From: Adiantum capillus-veneris
Lineage: Eukaryota; Streptophyta; Polypodiopsida; Polypodiales; Pteridaceae
DNA: 64,000 nt
NCBI GenBank assembly: GCA_014529385.2
Contig: CM043950.1
Location: forward strand, 74,469,935-74,533,934
Reading direction: 5' to 3'
Every line of letters starts with the position of its first letter. The first letter of the stretch is position 1. Positions 23,480 to 34,552 of this stretch are shown piece after piece. The notes below the pieces were generated by a model, which saw nothing but the letters and a program-made list of their open reading frames with translations, was not told the origin of the DNA and did no database searches. Position numbers and translations under genes: made by a program.

Positions 23480-24893
23480 ACACATCCTACGCGTAGGATG
23501 TCTATATGCTCAGAATTTAACAAAATTTGGTCCAGAGACTCCCCTTAAGTCCGGCAACACTATGGTATGCTCAGAATTTCCTTTGGACCTAAAAATGGCC
23601 TTGAGACATCCTACGCGTAGGATGTCTTTTTGCTCAGAATGACTTGAAATTTTCACCCCAGCTTCTCCTTGATGTGCTGATCACAGTGGTGTGCTCATAG
23701 GTTGGTTTGGAGTCCTAAATCAAGCTGAAGACATCCTACGCGTAGGATGTCTAACTGCTCAGATTTTGTCCAAACTTGCACTGTAGCTTCCCCTTGATGT
23801 GCTAAACTCACAGCTATTTTTACTTTTTGATTCTGACACCTATAGGTTGGTCAAATGATCAAGAATCTGTTCCAAAAGCCTGATGTTTTTTCTGATGAAT
23901 TTACAAGTCAAATCAGCTCCAAATTGGACCAAATTTGACTAGGAGGTTTGCCTAAGGCTATACAACACCCTACTATGTCCACAGTTTGAATTTGGCCTCT
24001 AAATCATGCCTAAGACATCTTATGCGTAGGATGTCTTTTTGCTCAGATTTTCCCCAAATTTGAACCACAGACTCTCCTTAAGGTGCTGATCACTGTGGTA
24101 TGCTCAAAATTATGTTTGGAGTGCAAAATCACACATATGAAATCCTTCGCGTAGGATGTCTTTTTGACCTGTTTGATCCCAGACTTGATTCAAAGCTTCC
24201 CCTTAATGTCAGCAACATAGTGGTATGCTTAGATTTTGATTTGGATTTCAAAAGACCCTAATTTTAGCTGTTCTAGTCTTTTTCAGTCAAAAGTGCTAAA
24301 GTCTGCTTAGGACCCCCGTTTCTCCCCCAAATGAGATGAAAACTCTCTCAGTCACTCAATATATCATGTAGATCATGCTCCTGCAGCCATCCTATTGTTT
24401 TTGTCTTGGAATAATACCTTGGCACAATTTGGGTAGGATGTTTGGCAATTTCAGTATATCTGGCCTTATCCTATCAAGATATGGTCAAGTTTCCCCTTCC
24501 AAGTGAAAATAGGGTAAAACCTACCTTCTGAACACAATGGTCAACTCATAATTTCAAAATTTTCACCAGATCACCCTGTAGACATCCTACGCGTAGGATG
24601 TCTACTATTGATTTTTTTACTCTGAAGTGTTTCTGATGCCTTCTTATGCTCTCAGAAAGTGCAAGTATGCTTCACAAGTGCAACAACATGCAAAAATCAC
24701 TCAATTTAACCTTTTTCTGAAAGTTTGCATTTTCTGACTCCGCCTTTTGGCTTTTGGTCAACAAAACTAGGGAAAAACACTCAAGTCAATATGAGAATAG
24801 GGTAAAACCTACCCTCTGAACACACTGGTCAACTCAGTTTTTTCAAATTCCTTGCCAAAAATGCCCTAGAGACATCCTACGCGTAGGATGTCT
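23480..24893. repeat. Array of a 24-bp perfect palindrome in ~125-bp repeats
   Basis: The motif is AGACATCCTACG followed directly by its own reverse complement. Exact copies lie at 23604-23627, 23729-23752, 24580-24603 and 24870-24893. Degraded copies lie at 23480-23503 (one change), 24013-24036 (two C-to-T changes) and 24138-24161. Spacings of 124-125 bp recur (23480-23604-23729 and 24013-24138). The intervening DNA is also repeated (TGCTCAGAATTT, TTCCCCTTGATGTGCTGA). A second, 290-bp repeat with AGGGTAAAACCTACC brackets the last two copies. In RNA each copy can fold as a 12-bp hairpin or pair with another molecule. The position is the 5' leader of element E. Confidence 0.92.
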
Positions 24894-25405
24894 TCTGTCT
24901 TAAAATGAAATTTTTTTTTGGCAGTAGTACTACCTATGCTCTGTAGAGTTCTCAACAATAATCATAGAAAATTTTGGACTTCAAATCAGCTTCCAAACAC
25001 AATTTATCATCTTTCCTACTTAGCATTTCCCATTTCTCTTATGAGCCTAACAGCAAATAAGACATGCATAAAATACTCTAGATCAGCAATCAAGATATCC
25101 TACTTACCTTAATCCAACTCATCATGTGAGATGGTGATTTTGATGTCTTGGCTGCTTCCTGGCCTCACACGGACTCTCAAGTCAACCTACCACCACATAT
25201 ACCACTCCAACTCCTACTCTCTACACCAAAACCTACTACTACCTAAGATGGAAGATCCAGGCCAGACACACGCTCCCTAGACTCCTCCTAAGACCTAGAG
25301 AGTCCACCACCCTCTGATCCGATCTAAATGTAAAATAGTACTCTGGCAAGCCAGAGGGACCTCTATCCTGAAGGACTAGTCTCGGTCACCTACTTAGGGC
25401 TCTCG
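24894..25405 (-). other. Element E leader, part next to the primer site
   Basis: About 500 bp without coding signs, lying between the palindrome array and the primer-binding site. Pyrimidine-rich on the plus strand near 25160-25300. No motif recognised. Confidence 0.5.
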
Positions 25406-25423
25406 TCCCCGAAAGCGGCGCCA
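25406..25423 (-). other. Primer-binding site of element E
   Basis: Minus strand TGGCGCCGCTTTCGGGGA, one base inside the LTR end (...CA). It resembles the tRNA-Asp-type site TGGCGCCGTTGCCGGGG known from plant gypsy elements, with differences in the middle. Confidence 0.7.
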
Positions 25424-25424
25424 A

Positions 25425-26491
25425 TGTTGGACGGGTACGCCGCGACGGACGTCAGCATAGCGAGAACTCACCTAACATATAATTTCAACTGAGGACAAAG
25501 CTCAATCCGCAGGCGCGTGGAAGCAAGAAAAGGGTGTCAACCTCTACTCGAACGACTAATGACTACTTCCTACAGAGATATCAACTCTACATGCCATCCG
25601 TTCTGTGAATGTGAGAGTCTCCTATGATGCTACCGCAAGCCAAAAGACCATTGGACGTTCTTGAAACGTTACGAAACATGATGGATATCCTATCAACACC
25701 AATAGGCCACTCTCCCTAAGGTCCGTGACCAAAAAAACCTACTCAATATCCTCCGTGCAGAAAACGCGTAGGATGTCTGACCGGTTTTTACAGGTCGACG
25801 TTTCCGAAAACTAAAGTGCCTAATGTGTAGCTCTACTCGCTCTGATCGCGTGGATATGCTGAAATGCAAAAAACGGACAACAGTTACTTACCGAAACTCC
25901 AAAAGTATCTCGCGGGTGAATCTGTCAAAACACAGACGAACGTGTGTGATGTAAGCATCAACGCGTAGCCCTCCTCATGCGCAACTCACTGCTACTCTCC
26001 GTTTGCGATTCCGACCATCGTAGATCTTGTAGCACATACGCACACTCTCTCACTCTCTCAGAGTCTCCCAACGACACAGAAGATCAGATTTATTAGAAGT
26101 CTCTTTACAATGCTTTAGGTTTTGGCTTATATACTAAGCCTTAGAAAACCTAATGTCCGACCAAAATGACCTGATTTGTCCCTAGGCTTCTATAGAGCTT
26201 AATTACAACACCGTGTGCTGGCTTTGCTCATCCAACAAGCATCTCTGGCCAAAATACAATTGCCGACTTAAAATATGCAGTTCCCGTAAACATTACAAAA
26301 GTGGCTGTAATGGCTCAAATTAATAATAACACGATATTCGATGATGTCCATGAGCTTGTATCTTCACATTACAGCATCCATCTTCGTCTTCATCACTTCA
26401 TCAGCATCTTTAGTTGGAATCTTTAGAGAATCTTTGAGGAATCTTTATGGAATCTTTGTGGAAGCGTTGTTGACAGGTTGACCTTTTAACA
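25425..26491 (-). repeat. 5' LTR of element E
   Basis: TGTTGGACGGG to TTTTAACA, matching 16245-17322. TATA-like TATATAAG on the minus strand at 26126-26133. Palindrome half-site at 25764-25778. Followed by the target duplication GTAGC at 26492-26496. Confidence 0.93.
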
Positions 26492-26496
26492 GTAGC

Positions 26497-28175
26497 TTCT
26501 GAGCCTTAGATGTGGCCTCTGGCTTCAACTCTATTTTGTGTTCAACAGCATCTACTCCACGCACATCGGTGTAGTCTTTAGCAAAAAGCCTAGGAAATTT
26601 CCTTAACACACCTTTGAGCTCCTCTCTTTCATCCTTTGTAAGTGTTGTCGATAACATACCTTCTAGCATTCTTTCATCTTCCACTTTTTGGTTCTCTTGG
26701 GAACCTATCTCTTCCAAACCTGGGCAAGAGGTCTCCTGGTTGTTTGGCTTAAACCTTACCCCCATGACTTCAATGGAAGACTCCTCTTCAATAATACAGC
26801 CGCTACTTTCTCCTTCTAAAGTGCTATCGGTCGAGCCTTCCTCCGTCTCAATTTGAGATGATTCTTCATGGAGCTCCTCTTGGTGTTGCTCCTTCATGTC
26901 AAAGACAAACTTCTTATGATTGTCATTCCTGCAAATTAGCTTTCCACTCTCCCAATCCTGCAAAGATCGCATTTTCATTAGCCATGGTCTCCCTAGGATA
27001 AATGGGTAACCATTTCCTTTGGAAGACATAACATAAACATCCACCGCCTTCTTAATGCCAAAGGCCTCCACAAAGACATTTTTACAAATGCCTACGCACC
27101 TAGCCTTGCTATTGTTTGCCATTTTCACTTTGAATTTAGGTGTCTCATGGATGTGCATGCCTAATCTTTGCATGAGTCCCTCTGTCATGATACAAATTTG
27201 TGCACCCCCATCCACTAGACCTTTCCTAACCAATATTACTTTGATGTAACAATCTAGCACAGGTGTAATATCCTCATTCATTTCAGCATCTGAAATTTTT
27301 ACAATAGGAATACTCTCTTTTATCTTTCTCCTAGTGCTAACTGCCTTCGTTAAATCCCTCCTAACTTGTGGGCATAATGCAAGAAACTGAGGCCATGAGA
27401 TATCAGGACCCTTACCTCTCATGTCTTCCAATAGGTTGTATGGATCCATACCATATCCAAGAGGGAAGTCTTGGAGATTGATACGATGTCGAGTCCTTCT
27501 AGATTCCTTGGTCTCCTTTGCCTTCTTGCCTCGTCCATGGTCACTCTGTGATGTGACACCTTCTTTCTCTTTACCTTTTCCTCGGTCACGCTTAATGCCA
27601 TTTTCTTCCATGTCAACCTCATTTGAGTTTGTCAACTCTACCACATGCACATTTGGATATAGCAAAGGTGGAACTCCTTCTACCCCTTGTGGACGTGGTC
27701 TTGGTAAATCTGGTCGTTGACCACTTCCTTCACCTGCATTCATCACTAGGTAATTCAAGTTAGGTCTCCCTGTCTCCCCACGGGGCCAAGGACAATTATA
27801 CATCCCATGTCCACACTCTCCGCAATTCCAACATTGCAAGACTCTCCTAGGTCGTGGATCTCGCTCTTCAGACGTCTTTGCTTGTCCCTTTGGACCTACA
27901 GCTTGTGCAAGGTGAATTGGCAAGGTGCTTAAAGATTCATTTAACTTCTCAATCACTTCCGCTGCTACCTTAGGAAGCTCCCTAGATGTTGATTCTTGTG
28001 ACTTACCTTTGGGTCTAAGACCTTCTATTGGAACCTCTCCCCTTAGGCACTCGAGTTTTCTATATTTCTCAGCAGCCCTAGTTTCAGCTGCATCAAAGGT
28101 AGCAGGTGCACCCGCCTCAACTTTTATCTTAAGGTTAGGAAAGAGTCCGGCTATGAACCTCTCCTTCTTTAGGAG
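26497..28175 (-). pseudogene. Element B zinc knuckle, protease and start of RT
   Basis: Mostly open (27956 down to the element E junction). It keeps the intact CCHC knuckle that element A has lost (CWNCGECGHGMYNC), the basic linker, the protease DGGAQICIM segment and GRPWL, and the acidic spacer. The sequence breaks at GTAGC where element E is inserted and continues at 16241. A TAG at 28176-28178 separates it from the gag part upstream, in the same frame. Element A has GAA there. Confidence 0.87.
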
Positions 28176-28565
28176 CTATGCACCATCACCAGGGTTAGCA
28201 ACATTTCTCACCCATACAGCCCAAAGACGTAGAAACTCTTGCTTGTACAGGTAGTAGTCATCTAGGTCTTTTTGCTTATAAGAAACAATGTCTTGCCATA
28301 GTTTTTGAGTGTTTTGGGCATCAAAGAAGTATCTCTTGAAATGATTCACAACTTCCGTGTAATTCCCTTTAACTTCCTCAGACAACGAGTCAAACCAAGT
28401 GCTAGCATCTTTCCTGAGGACCGCTTCAATCATCTCTATGTGTCTTGATCAATTACTATCCTCTTGATACGACAAGAGATCTTGAAATTTGCTAAAAATA
28501 ATTTTGCATCCTCTCCAGGCTCTCCAAAGAAAAGAGGATATCTAGACATTTGGTGTTGCGCCTCT
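28176..28565 (-). pseudogene. Element B gag, broken
   Basis: Encodes the capsid-like stretch DASTWFDSLSEEVKGNYTEV and keeps the Trp (AVWVRN) that is a stop in element A. Upstream of about 28433 the frame is lost. The N-terminal segment (LFFGEPGEDA-like) can still be read in another frame toward 28565. Homologous to 6285-7040. Confidence 0.82.
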
Positions 28566-29183
28566 ATTGAATCAAATTTAAGGTGACAATACGTTTTTTT
28601 TTGTTTCTTTTTATAAGATTTACACAGTAATATTTTATAAATTGAAATCTATTCTACAACAAAATAAAAATATTCACATCAAATGACCTATGATAATTAA
28701 TAAAAGGTAGGATGACAGGATTTGGTGATGCCAGAATTTCTCCTACTCTTTGGGCACCAAACATGAACACCATACGTTGTTGAAAGTGGATCTTCCTACT
28801 AATTGCAACATTTATTCTAATGTGTGGAGTGAAATGGAAGGGGAAAACCTCTATTCCTAGGGCATTATCCATGGTCTATGCATGACCTAATGCTTAAAAT
28901 AAAACAAAAATATAGACGTCCAAACTAAGGTCGTACCTAATGAGAGGCAAAGTAAAGGGATTTACTGATGCGTTTATCTCTGCCAATTAAGGGGACCTAA
29001 AATTCTACGAATTACATGTTGAAATTGAAACTTAGTACTAACAATTATGTGTACCTTTTGCCTTGCAATCGGAATGAAAGGATCATACAAATTCTCGTGA
29101 TTTATGGAAACTACTTGACTATTCTAAAGATTGATCCTACACAAAAACATACACATGTTAGTTCCTCAGTGGGGGCACCAATT
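28566..29183 (-). other. Element B leader with primer-binding site candidate
   Basis: Homologous to element A's leader. At 29164-29180 the minus strand reads TGGTGCCCCCACTGAGG just inside the LTR end. Short open frames are shared with A's leader but have no recognisable content. Confidence 0.65.
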
Positions 29184-29367
29184 TGAGGCGGTCCGGGGCG
29201 TGCAACAAGAAGAGTGGCCTCTAAGCACCCTTCTAGGTTCCCGTGTTGCTCAATTGGGTTAGGGTTGAAAAAAACAACAAACTCACACACAAACCTGCAA
29301 CCTAACGCTACACAAATTTGGGGCACCACCTAGTTTTGGATGCGAACTAGGACGCGTAAAGAGAGAG

Positions 29368-29524
<157 letters not shown>

Positions 29525-29566
29525 CTTGGGCTGCTTTGAAATGTATCGGCAATGATTAAAAAAACA

Positions 29567-29906
29567 CAATTATATATGTAAGAAAGAGAGAAGGGGGAGG
29601 GGGTGCTTGTTGCATTAATACCTTCCTACAAATCTCTCACGACCAATCAAAGTGAGATTAGTATTTGTTCAACATAGCTTGAGTAAAATACACCACAACA
29701 AATCACAAGAAACGCCACCCCAATCACTGTCATAAGCACAATTATATATGTAAGAAAGAGAGAAGGGGGAGGGGGTGCTTGTTGCATTAATACCTTCCTA
29801 CAAATTTGTCATGACCAATCAAAGTGAGATTAGTATTTGTTCAACATAGCTCGAATAAACTACATCACAAGAAACGCCACCCCAATCACTGTCATAAGCC
29901 TAAGGG
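29567..29906. repeat. Tandem duplication (~170 bp) inside the 5' LTR of element B
   Basis: The segment starting CACAATTATATATGTAAGAA is present twice in a row (about 29567-29738 and 29739-29906). The other LTR has it once (about 10678). Confidence 0.85.
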
Positions 29907-32041
29907 AGTCCTCTCCACCCTGTCGCCCTCTTATAGTATGTGGGATTTAGGCTAAATTGATGACAACACCTAGAGACAAGCTATCAAGAACTTAAAGAAA
30001 ACACCAAGACACTTACACATCATTGTTGTCCATTACTTCACGTTGGAAGAGAGATAAAGTATCCAATCTCAGTCCAAATCCACCCTCTTTGATTCAGCAA
30101 ATGTTGGGCTTACACTAGTAGGAGAAATGATAGATTTCCTACTCTCAATTGAATGATCAGTCTCTCTTACAATGTCATAGAGCTCCCTTACTAATCACCC
30201 CTAATACAATACATGAATATGCATAAGACAATGAGCTTTCACTGAAGAGCTCCTTCTAGAGAGGTTGAGCTTGGCTTCTCAAGCTATAGCATAGTGCTCT
30301 TGCTTATGGCTCCCCACTTTTGTGCTAGCTACACCCTCCTTTTATAGCAATTTTGAAGGCTAGCATTACTCCTCTAATCATGGTTGGGTTAGATTTTCAA
30401 CACTTATCTAATTTCTTTTGATTGGAATTATCAAGAAGTTGGTGTGGATAGATGAAGAAGAGAGAGAGGAGAGAAGTGGAGGCGATATGACTTTTCATAG
30501 TAGGTTAGTATTAGTAAATTAGTAGAGTTAGTATTTTTATTAATTTACAAATGGAATTGGATATTTACAATGGAAGTATCCATATAGGATACAAGTAAGG
30601 AAGAAAAAACTCTTAGTAGAGGTAAGAAAATATGGATTTCTTACAATGTTGATGCTCCAAGTGTCTTGAGTAGGGTCAATTTTGACGCTTGTTGACGGTC
30701 CACTAGCTTTGATGGTAAATTTTTCCTCCACTCTTGACCTTCATTGAGAGCCAAGGTGAGTGAACATGAGTAATCAATCACCATGATGGTGTCTTTCAAG
30801 AGAAGAGGCTGAATTTTGTGGTTTTTTGATAGATATGGGTAATATGGATGAGGAAAAATGAGACTAGGTGGTCAATTTTGGAATCGAAGTGTGTGTAGGA
30901 GACATGAGTTCACCATGGTTTCTCTTATTCTTCAAGGTTGAGAAGAAGGTGAGTAGGGTGCAGATCAGAGGAGTGGTGAGAGAGGTGGGGATGATGAGTG
31001 GAGAAGTGTGTCTGAAAGAGGAAAATGATAAAGTGGAAGAGGGAGTGTGGCTGTATAGCATGGACAAAACTGGGGTCCACCAATAAAATCATAGCTCACA
31101 GCTCGTAGCTTAAAAAAATTTGAAAAACTCTGAGGTAACAGTTCAGCACACGAGCTCCAACTTTTGTTTGTATCACCTTTTCAAATTCGGGGAGCATGTG
31201 ATCTTTAAAAATTCAGCAAAATCGACTGTTTTTTTTCCACCGCACAAAGTTCTTGTGAGATTCTTCTTTGGATGATTCTTTTGAATACCTCCAAGAGTGA
31301 GCCCCCCATGGTGCATACATGCATTCCACATACCCTTGACCTTATTTGGTAGGTCTATAATTGGATATATTGTTTAGATCATGATATAAGTGAATAGTAC
31401 AACTAAGAAAATCAAATATTGAGGGATCTAAAAAAAATATGTACATGTCAAATATAAATAATATAGGTCGAAAAAATATAAAGGGGTCAAAATAAATCTC
31501 TCTCATTATAAATCTACCATAAATACATGAATATTTTTGGTGGTCTAATTTATGAGAGTAATAGAGAATAGATGTAGGAAGGAAAAAATCACAATAGTGA
31601 AAAATATACACATAAATAGAACTAGTTTTTTTGGAGAAGCTTGCATGAAATTATTTTTATATGGAATAAAGAGTATACAAAATAATAAGAAAAAATGTGG
31701 TAATGGTGAGTCAATGTACATAGCATAAATAACACACCATAGGTAGAAATATTTAAATAAATACCAAAATAATTATGAAAAATACTTTTATTTAGGCTCT
31801 ATATACAATGAAATATTTACACATAAATGGGCCATAATATACATAGCGTTTTTTTTTTTTTTTGGCTCAACTAGCCCAATGACTAGCTAATTGAGGGTTT
31901 TTAAGAAGATATGGGAAAAGTCCCCTAACTCACACACACCTATATACAGTGAAAGGGTGAGGGTAATCACAGTGTTTAAGTGATTTGATAGGGTGAGGTA
32001 ACTCGCTATGGAAATTATAGAGAGCCAAAAAACGGCTATCA

Positions 32042-32248
32042 ATATAAAGAAATACCAAAAGGGGCGCCAAGGTTGGGGGTCAATACTCTGTCCCGGAGAA
32101 TTCACCATGGAAAACTTACCGCACCACGGAAGTGCAGGGGAGGGGGGTTTTTTACAAGTTACATAAGCGTATAAGTTAGGGGCAGGCCCCCAATAATTTC
32201 TTTCCTAAGCTTAAAAGTAAGGGAGGAGGGTATCATATTTAGGGGGGG

Positions 32249-32309
<61 letters not shown>

Positions 32310-33034
32310 GAGAAAAGAGGAAAATAATAAGAAGTCCTTGTGTTTCAAAATTATGGCTTCCCAAAAGAGTGCCCTCGAACTTGTGAGTCAATAGCTACAA
32401 AGATACATGCAAGAACTAACATTGCTTTGTATCAATTTCTTGTTTTGAGATTATAGTTTATTTGTTGAGGGATGAAAGCTATAAAGAGTTTGTATAGATG
32501 GAAATTTACATGGAGAACCTAGCACAACTTTATAACCATGTTTTTTGAGTAATTTAGATGGGTCAAAATTGAACGAGTAGCTAGAGTGCAAGCTGAACGA
32601 GCACATATTTTGAAAGTCAAACTAAAACACATTGAGGGTACATCTAGTTATCAACATTAGTGGTTCCTTAGTACGTTTCCATTCACTGTGCTACAGGCTG
32701 TTTGACTAGTTTTACTCAGTTAGATCATGTGAAACCTAAATTTTATATGTAAGATAGGGGTATGATAGTTTTCTACATTAATTGTCGTATAAGCGTAGAA
32801 AGGGGGGTCATATTCCCTTAATATGAGTCGTATATAGGGGTTTTATCAAAGTTGTCCGCTCGCAGGTGGCTTCTTGTTTTGTATATAGAGTGAATCCCCC
32901 GGGTACTCTGTAGGGTGGAATTCTGTCACTCTGTGTCACATGTCCATTCACTCTCTCAGTTCAGTTGTTATTGAAGTGCTAAAAGTTTGTTCAGCTGTTC
33001 TTTTCTGTTGGCAAGTGGTTCCCGTCTTGTGAGA
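32042..33034 (+). repeat. Element D left LTR, 3' portion
   Basis: The start (AAATACCAAAAGGGGCGCCAAGG) and end (GTGGTTCCCGTCTTGTGAGA) both match 49165-49344, where the middle is deleted. It is followed by a tRNA-iMet primer site. It contains a (GA)n tract at about 32261-32306 and G-rich runs. Confidence 0.8.
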
Positions 33035-33035
33035 G

Positions 33036-33047
33036 TGGTATCAGAGC
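33036..33047 (+). other. Primer-binding site of element D (tRNA-iMet type)
   Basis: TGGTATCAGAGC, exactly complementary to the 3' end of plant initiator tRNA-Met, one base after the LTR end. Confidence 0.85.
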
Positions 33048-34540
33048 ATCAGGCGTGTGCTTTTCTAAAGCATACCGATCCTACAGAAGAGGAGACAGAG
33101 CTATTGGATTTTTATTTGAGGTTTCTTTGGGCTCTATCCCGACTTATTAGCCACTCCCACCCTTACTTCATCGCTCATCTCTTACAGGGTGTAAGCCATT
33201 AAGATCACTTGCAAGAGAAGGATCTAAGATTTGTTTTGAGCTGCGGTTTTTCTCAGAGATAGTAGTACCATGCAGATATTGATAGATACCAAGTAGCATA
33301 CTCCAAGTACTTGGCAAGATTTCAAGAAAAAATTTTCCCGAAGTTATATGGTTTTTGACATCTTCCTTTGGAGTGAAACTTTTGGCAAAGTGGGGTATCC
33401 TGAAATGCTTTCCATGGAAACCCTAGCAGATTATAACTTGAAATTTCTTGACATCTCCCAGTAGATGTCTCTTCACAAGCAGATGACCTTGAAGGTTTAG
33501 TGTGATTGCTATCTTGGGACTACCGTCGTCGCTGCCAAAGAAACATTGTTTGTCCAAGAGCTGATGGACCATGTTGTGCTTGGCCACAACCTTATGGAAT
33601 GAACCTAATCCTAATTTTTGGTGCAAGTTTTAGGATGGAAAGTCAATCGACTTTCAGAGCTCGATTGATTTTGAGATTGATTTTTTAGTTTAAAATCTGT
33701 TTGAGAACTTGTTTGGTGATCCTGTTTGTTTGAAATGGATGGTTTCTATTTTGGACCTGTTTTGGTTCCGATTTGGTTTGTTTGACTCTGGTCTTAACAC
33801 TGATTTCATTGATTGGTGATTTTACTCCCGGGTCGAGAAGTGAGAAATACTGTTTTGGTAGTGTTTTAACCTCAAAACGACGCATGCCGATGCATGGGTA
33901 GTGTTTGTTGTATGTTTGAAAACCTCCGAACAACGCAGGCCGATGCTTGGGGAGTGTTTGGTTGTATGATTGAACCTCTAAGCGATGCAGACTGCGGTTT
34001 GGGGAGCGTTTGGTTGCACAGTCCTTTGAGCTCATGGCCCATACCTTTTTAGGTTATTTGCAGGGGGAGTGATGAGGTAGTCGTTGAGTAGCTTCATACC
34101 GCAGACCGTTTGTCTCAAGGGAGTGCTCAACGGCGATGTTTGTTGTGTCTTGTAGCATGCATATGTAAGCATTTGTGCTGCATTGTGATGTGTCAACTAC
34201 TGAATATTCCTAATTGGATGAGATATCCCGGGTATGTAATTTTAGTGCATCAAGACACCCGTGGAAGATCAATATGGTCTAGGTGTGATGGCTAATTTTC
34301 CGATCTGGACAAAAGGAGAAGCTAACTCCTTGATCAAAAGAGAAGAAAGGAGAAGCTAACTCCTTGATCGAAACAACGGAAAGGAGAAGCTTACTCCTTG
34401 ATCAAAAGAGGAGAAAGGAGAAGCTAACTCCTTAATAAAAAGAGCAAACAGATTGTCCCTCAGAATGTCCCTAGGAAATTTTTGAGCTAACTTGAGTTGT
34501 TTTGCACATATGCTGTAATCGCGGACGATTACTCTCTTTT
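33048..34540 (+). mobile_element. Element D internal region (non-autonomous, LARD-like)
   Basis: About 1.5 kb between the tRNA-iMet primer site and a polypurine tract. No gag or pol motif appears in any frame. The longest open frames (116 aa on minus at 33685-34035, 71 aa on plus at 32987-33202) have no recognisable content. The structure fits a large retrotransposon derivative that moves with enzymes from elsewhere. The 3' end carries four copies of a hairpin repeat. Confidence 0.7.
34312..34435. repeat. Four hairpin-forming direct repeats near the 3' end of element D
   Basis: Units of about 34 bp, each with AAGGAG - AAGCTAA - CTCCTT (6-bp arms, 7-nt loop). They start near 34312, 34346, 34381 and 34414. 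The third has CTT for CTA in the loop and the fourth has one changed arm base. Confidence 0.88.
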
Positions 34541-34552
34541 AAGAAGGGGAGA
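34541..34552 (+). other. Polypurine tract, directly before TGTAAC
   Basis: AAGAAGGGGAGA followed at once by TGTAACAAAC, a typical polypurine tract/LTR junction. It belongs to the element D internal region, but the LTR that follows is shared with element C. Confidence 0.7.

Larger units (their letters stand above)
16245..26491 (-). mobile_element. Element E: RT-less LTR retrotransposon with palindrome-array leader
   Basis: Two LTRs of about 1.07 kb (16245-17322 and 25425-26491) face the same way and enclose 8.1 kb. A polypurine tract (minus GGAGGGGGAGAG) sits against the left LTR and a primer site (minus TGGCGCCGCTTTCGGGGA) against the right LTR, so the element runs on the minus strand. Inside, in element order: a 2.8-kb leader with seven copies of a 24-bp palindrome, one reading frame of about 1,350 codons with four in-frame stops, and a 1.2-kb 3' region. 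No RT, RNase H or integrase motif was found in any frame. It would need another element's enzymes to move. It is inserted in the RT of element B with a GTAGC duplication. Confidence 0.88.

Noticed and set aside
23480-24893. CRISPR array
   Set aside because: The repeat is a perfect palindrome with related, not unique, spacers of about 100 bp, lies inside a plant retrotransposon, and has no cas genes.
33036-33047. tRNA gene fragment
   Set aside because: The short match to tRNA-iMet is a primer-binding site next to an LTR end. The cloverleaf is absent. The same applies to 37057.
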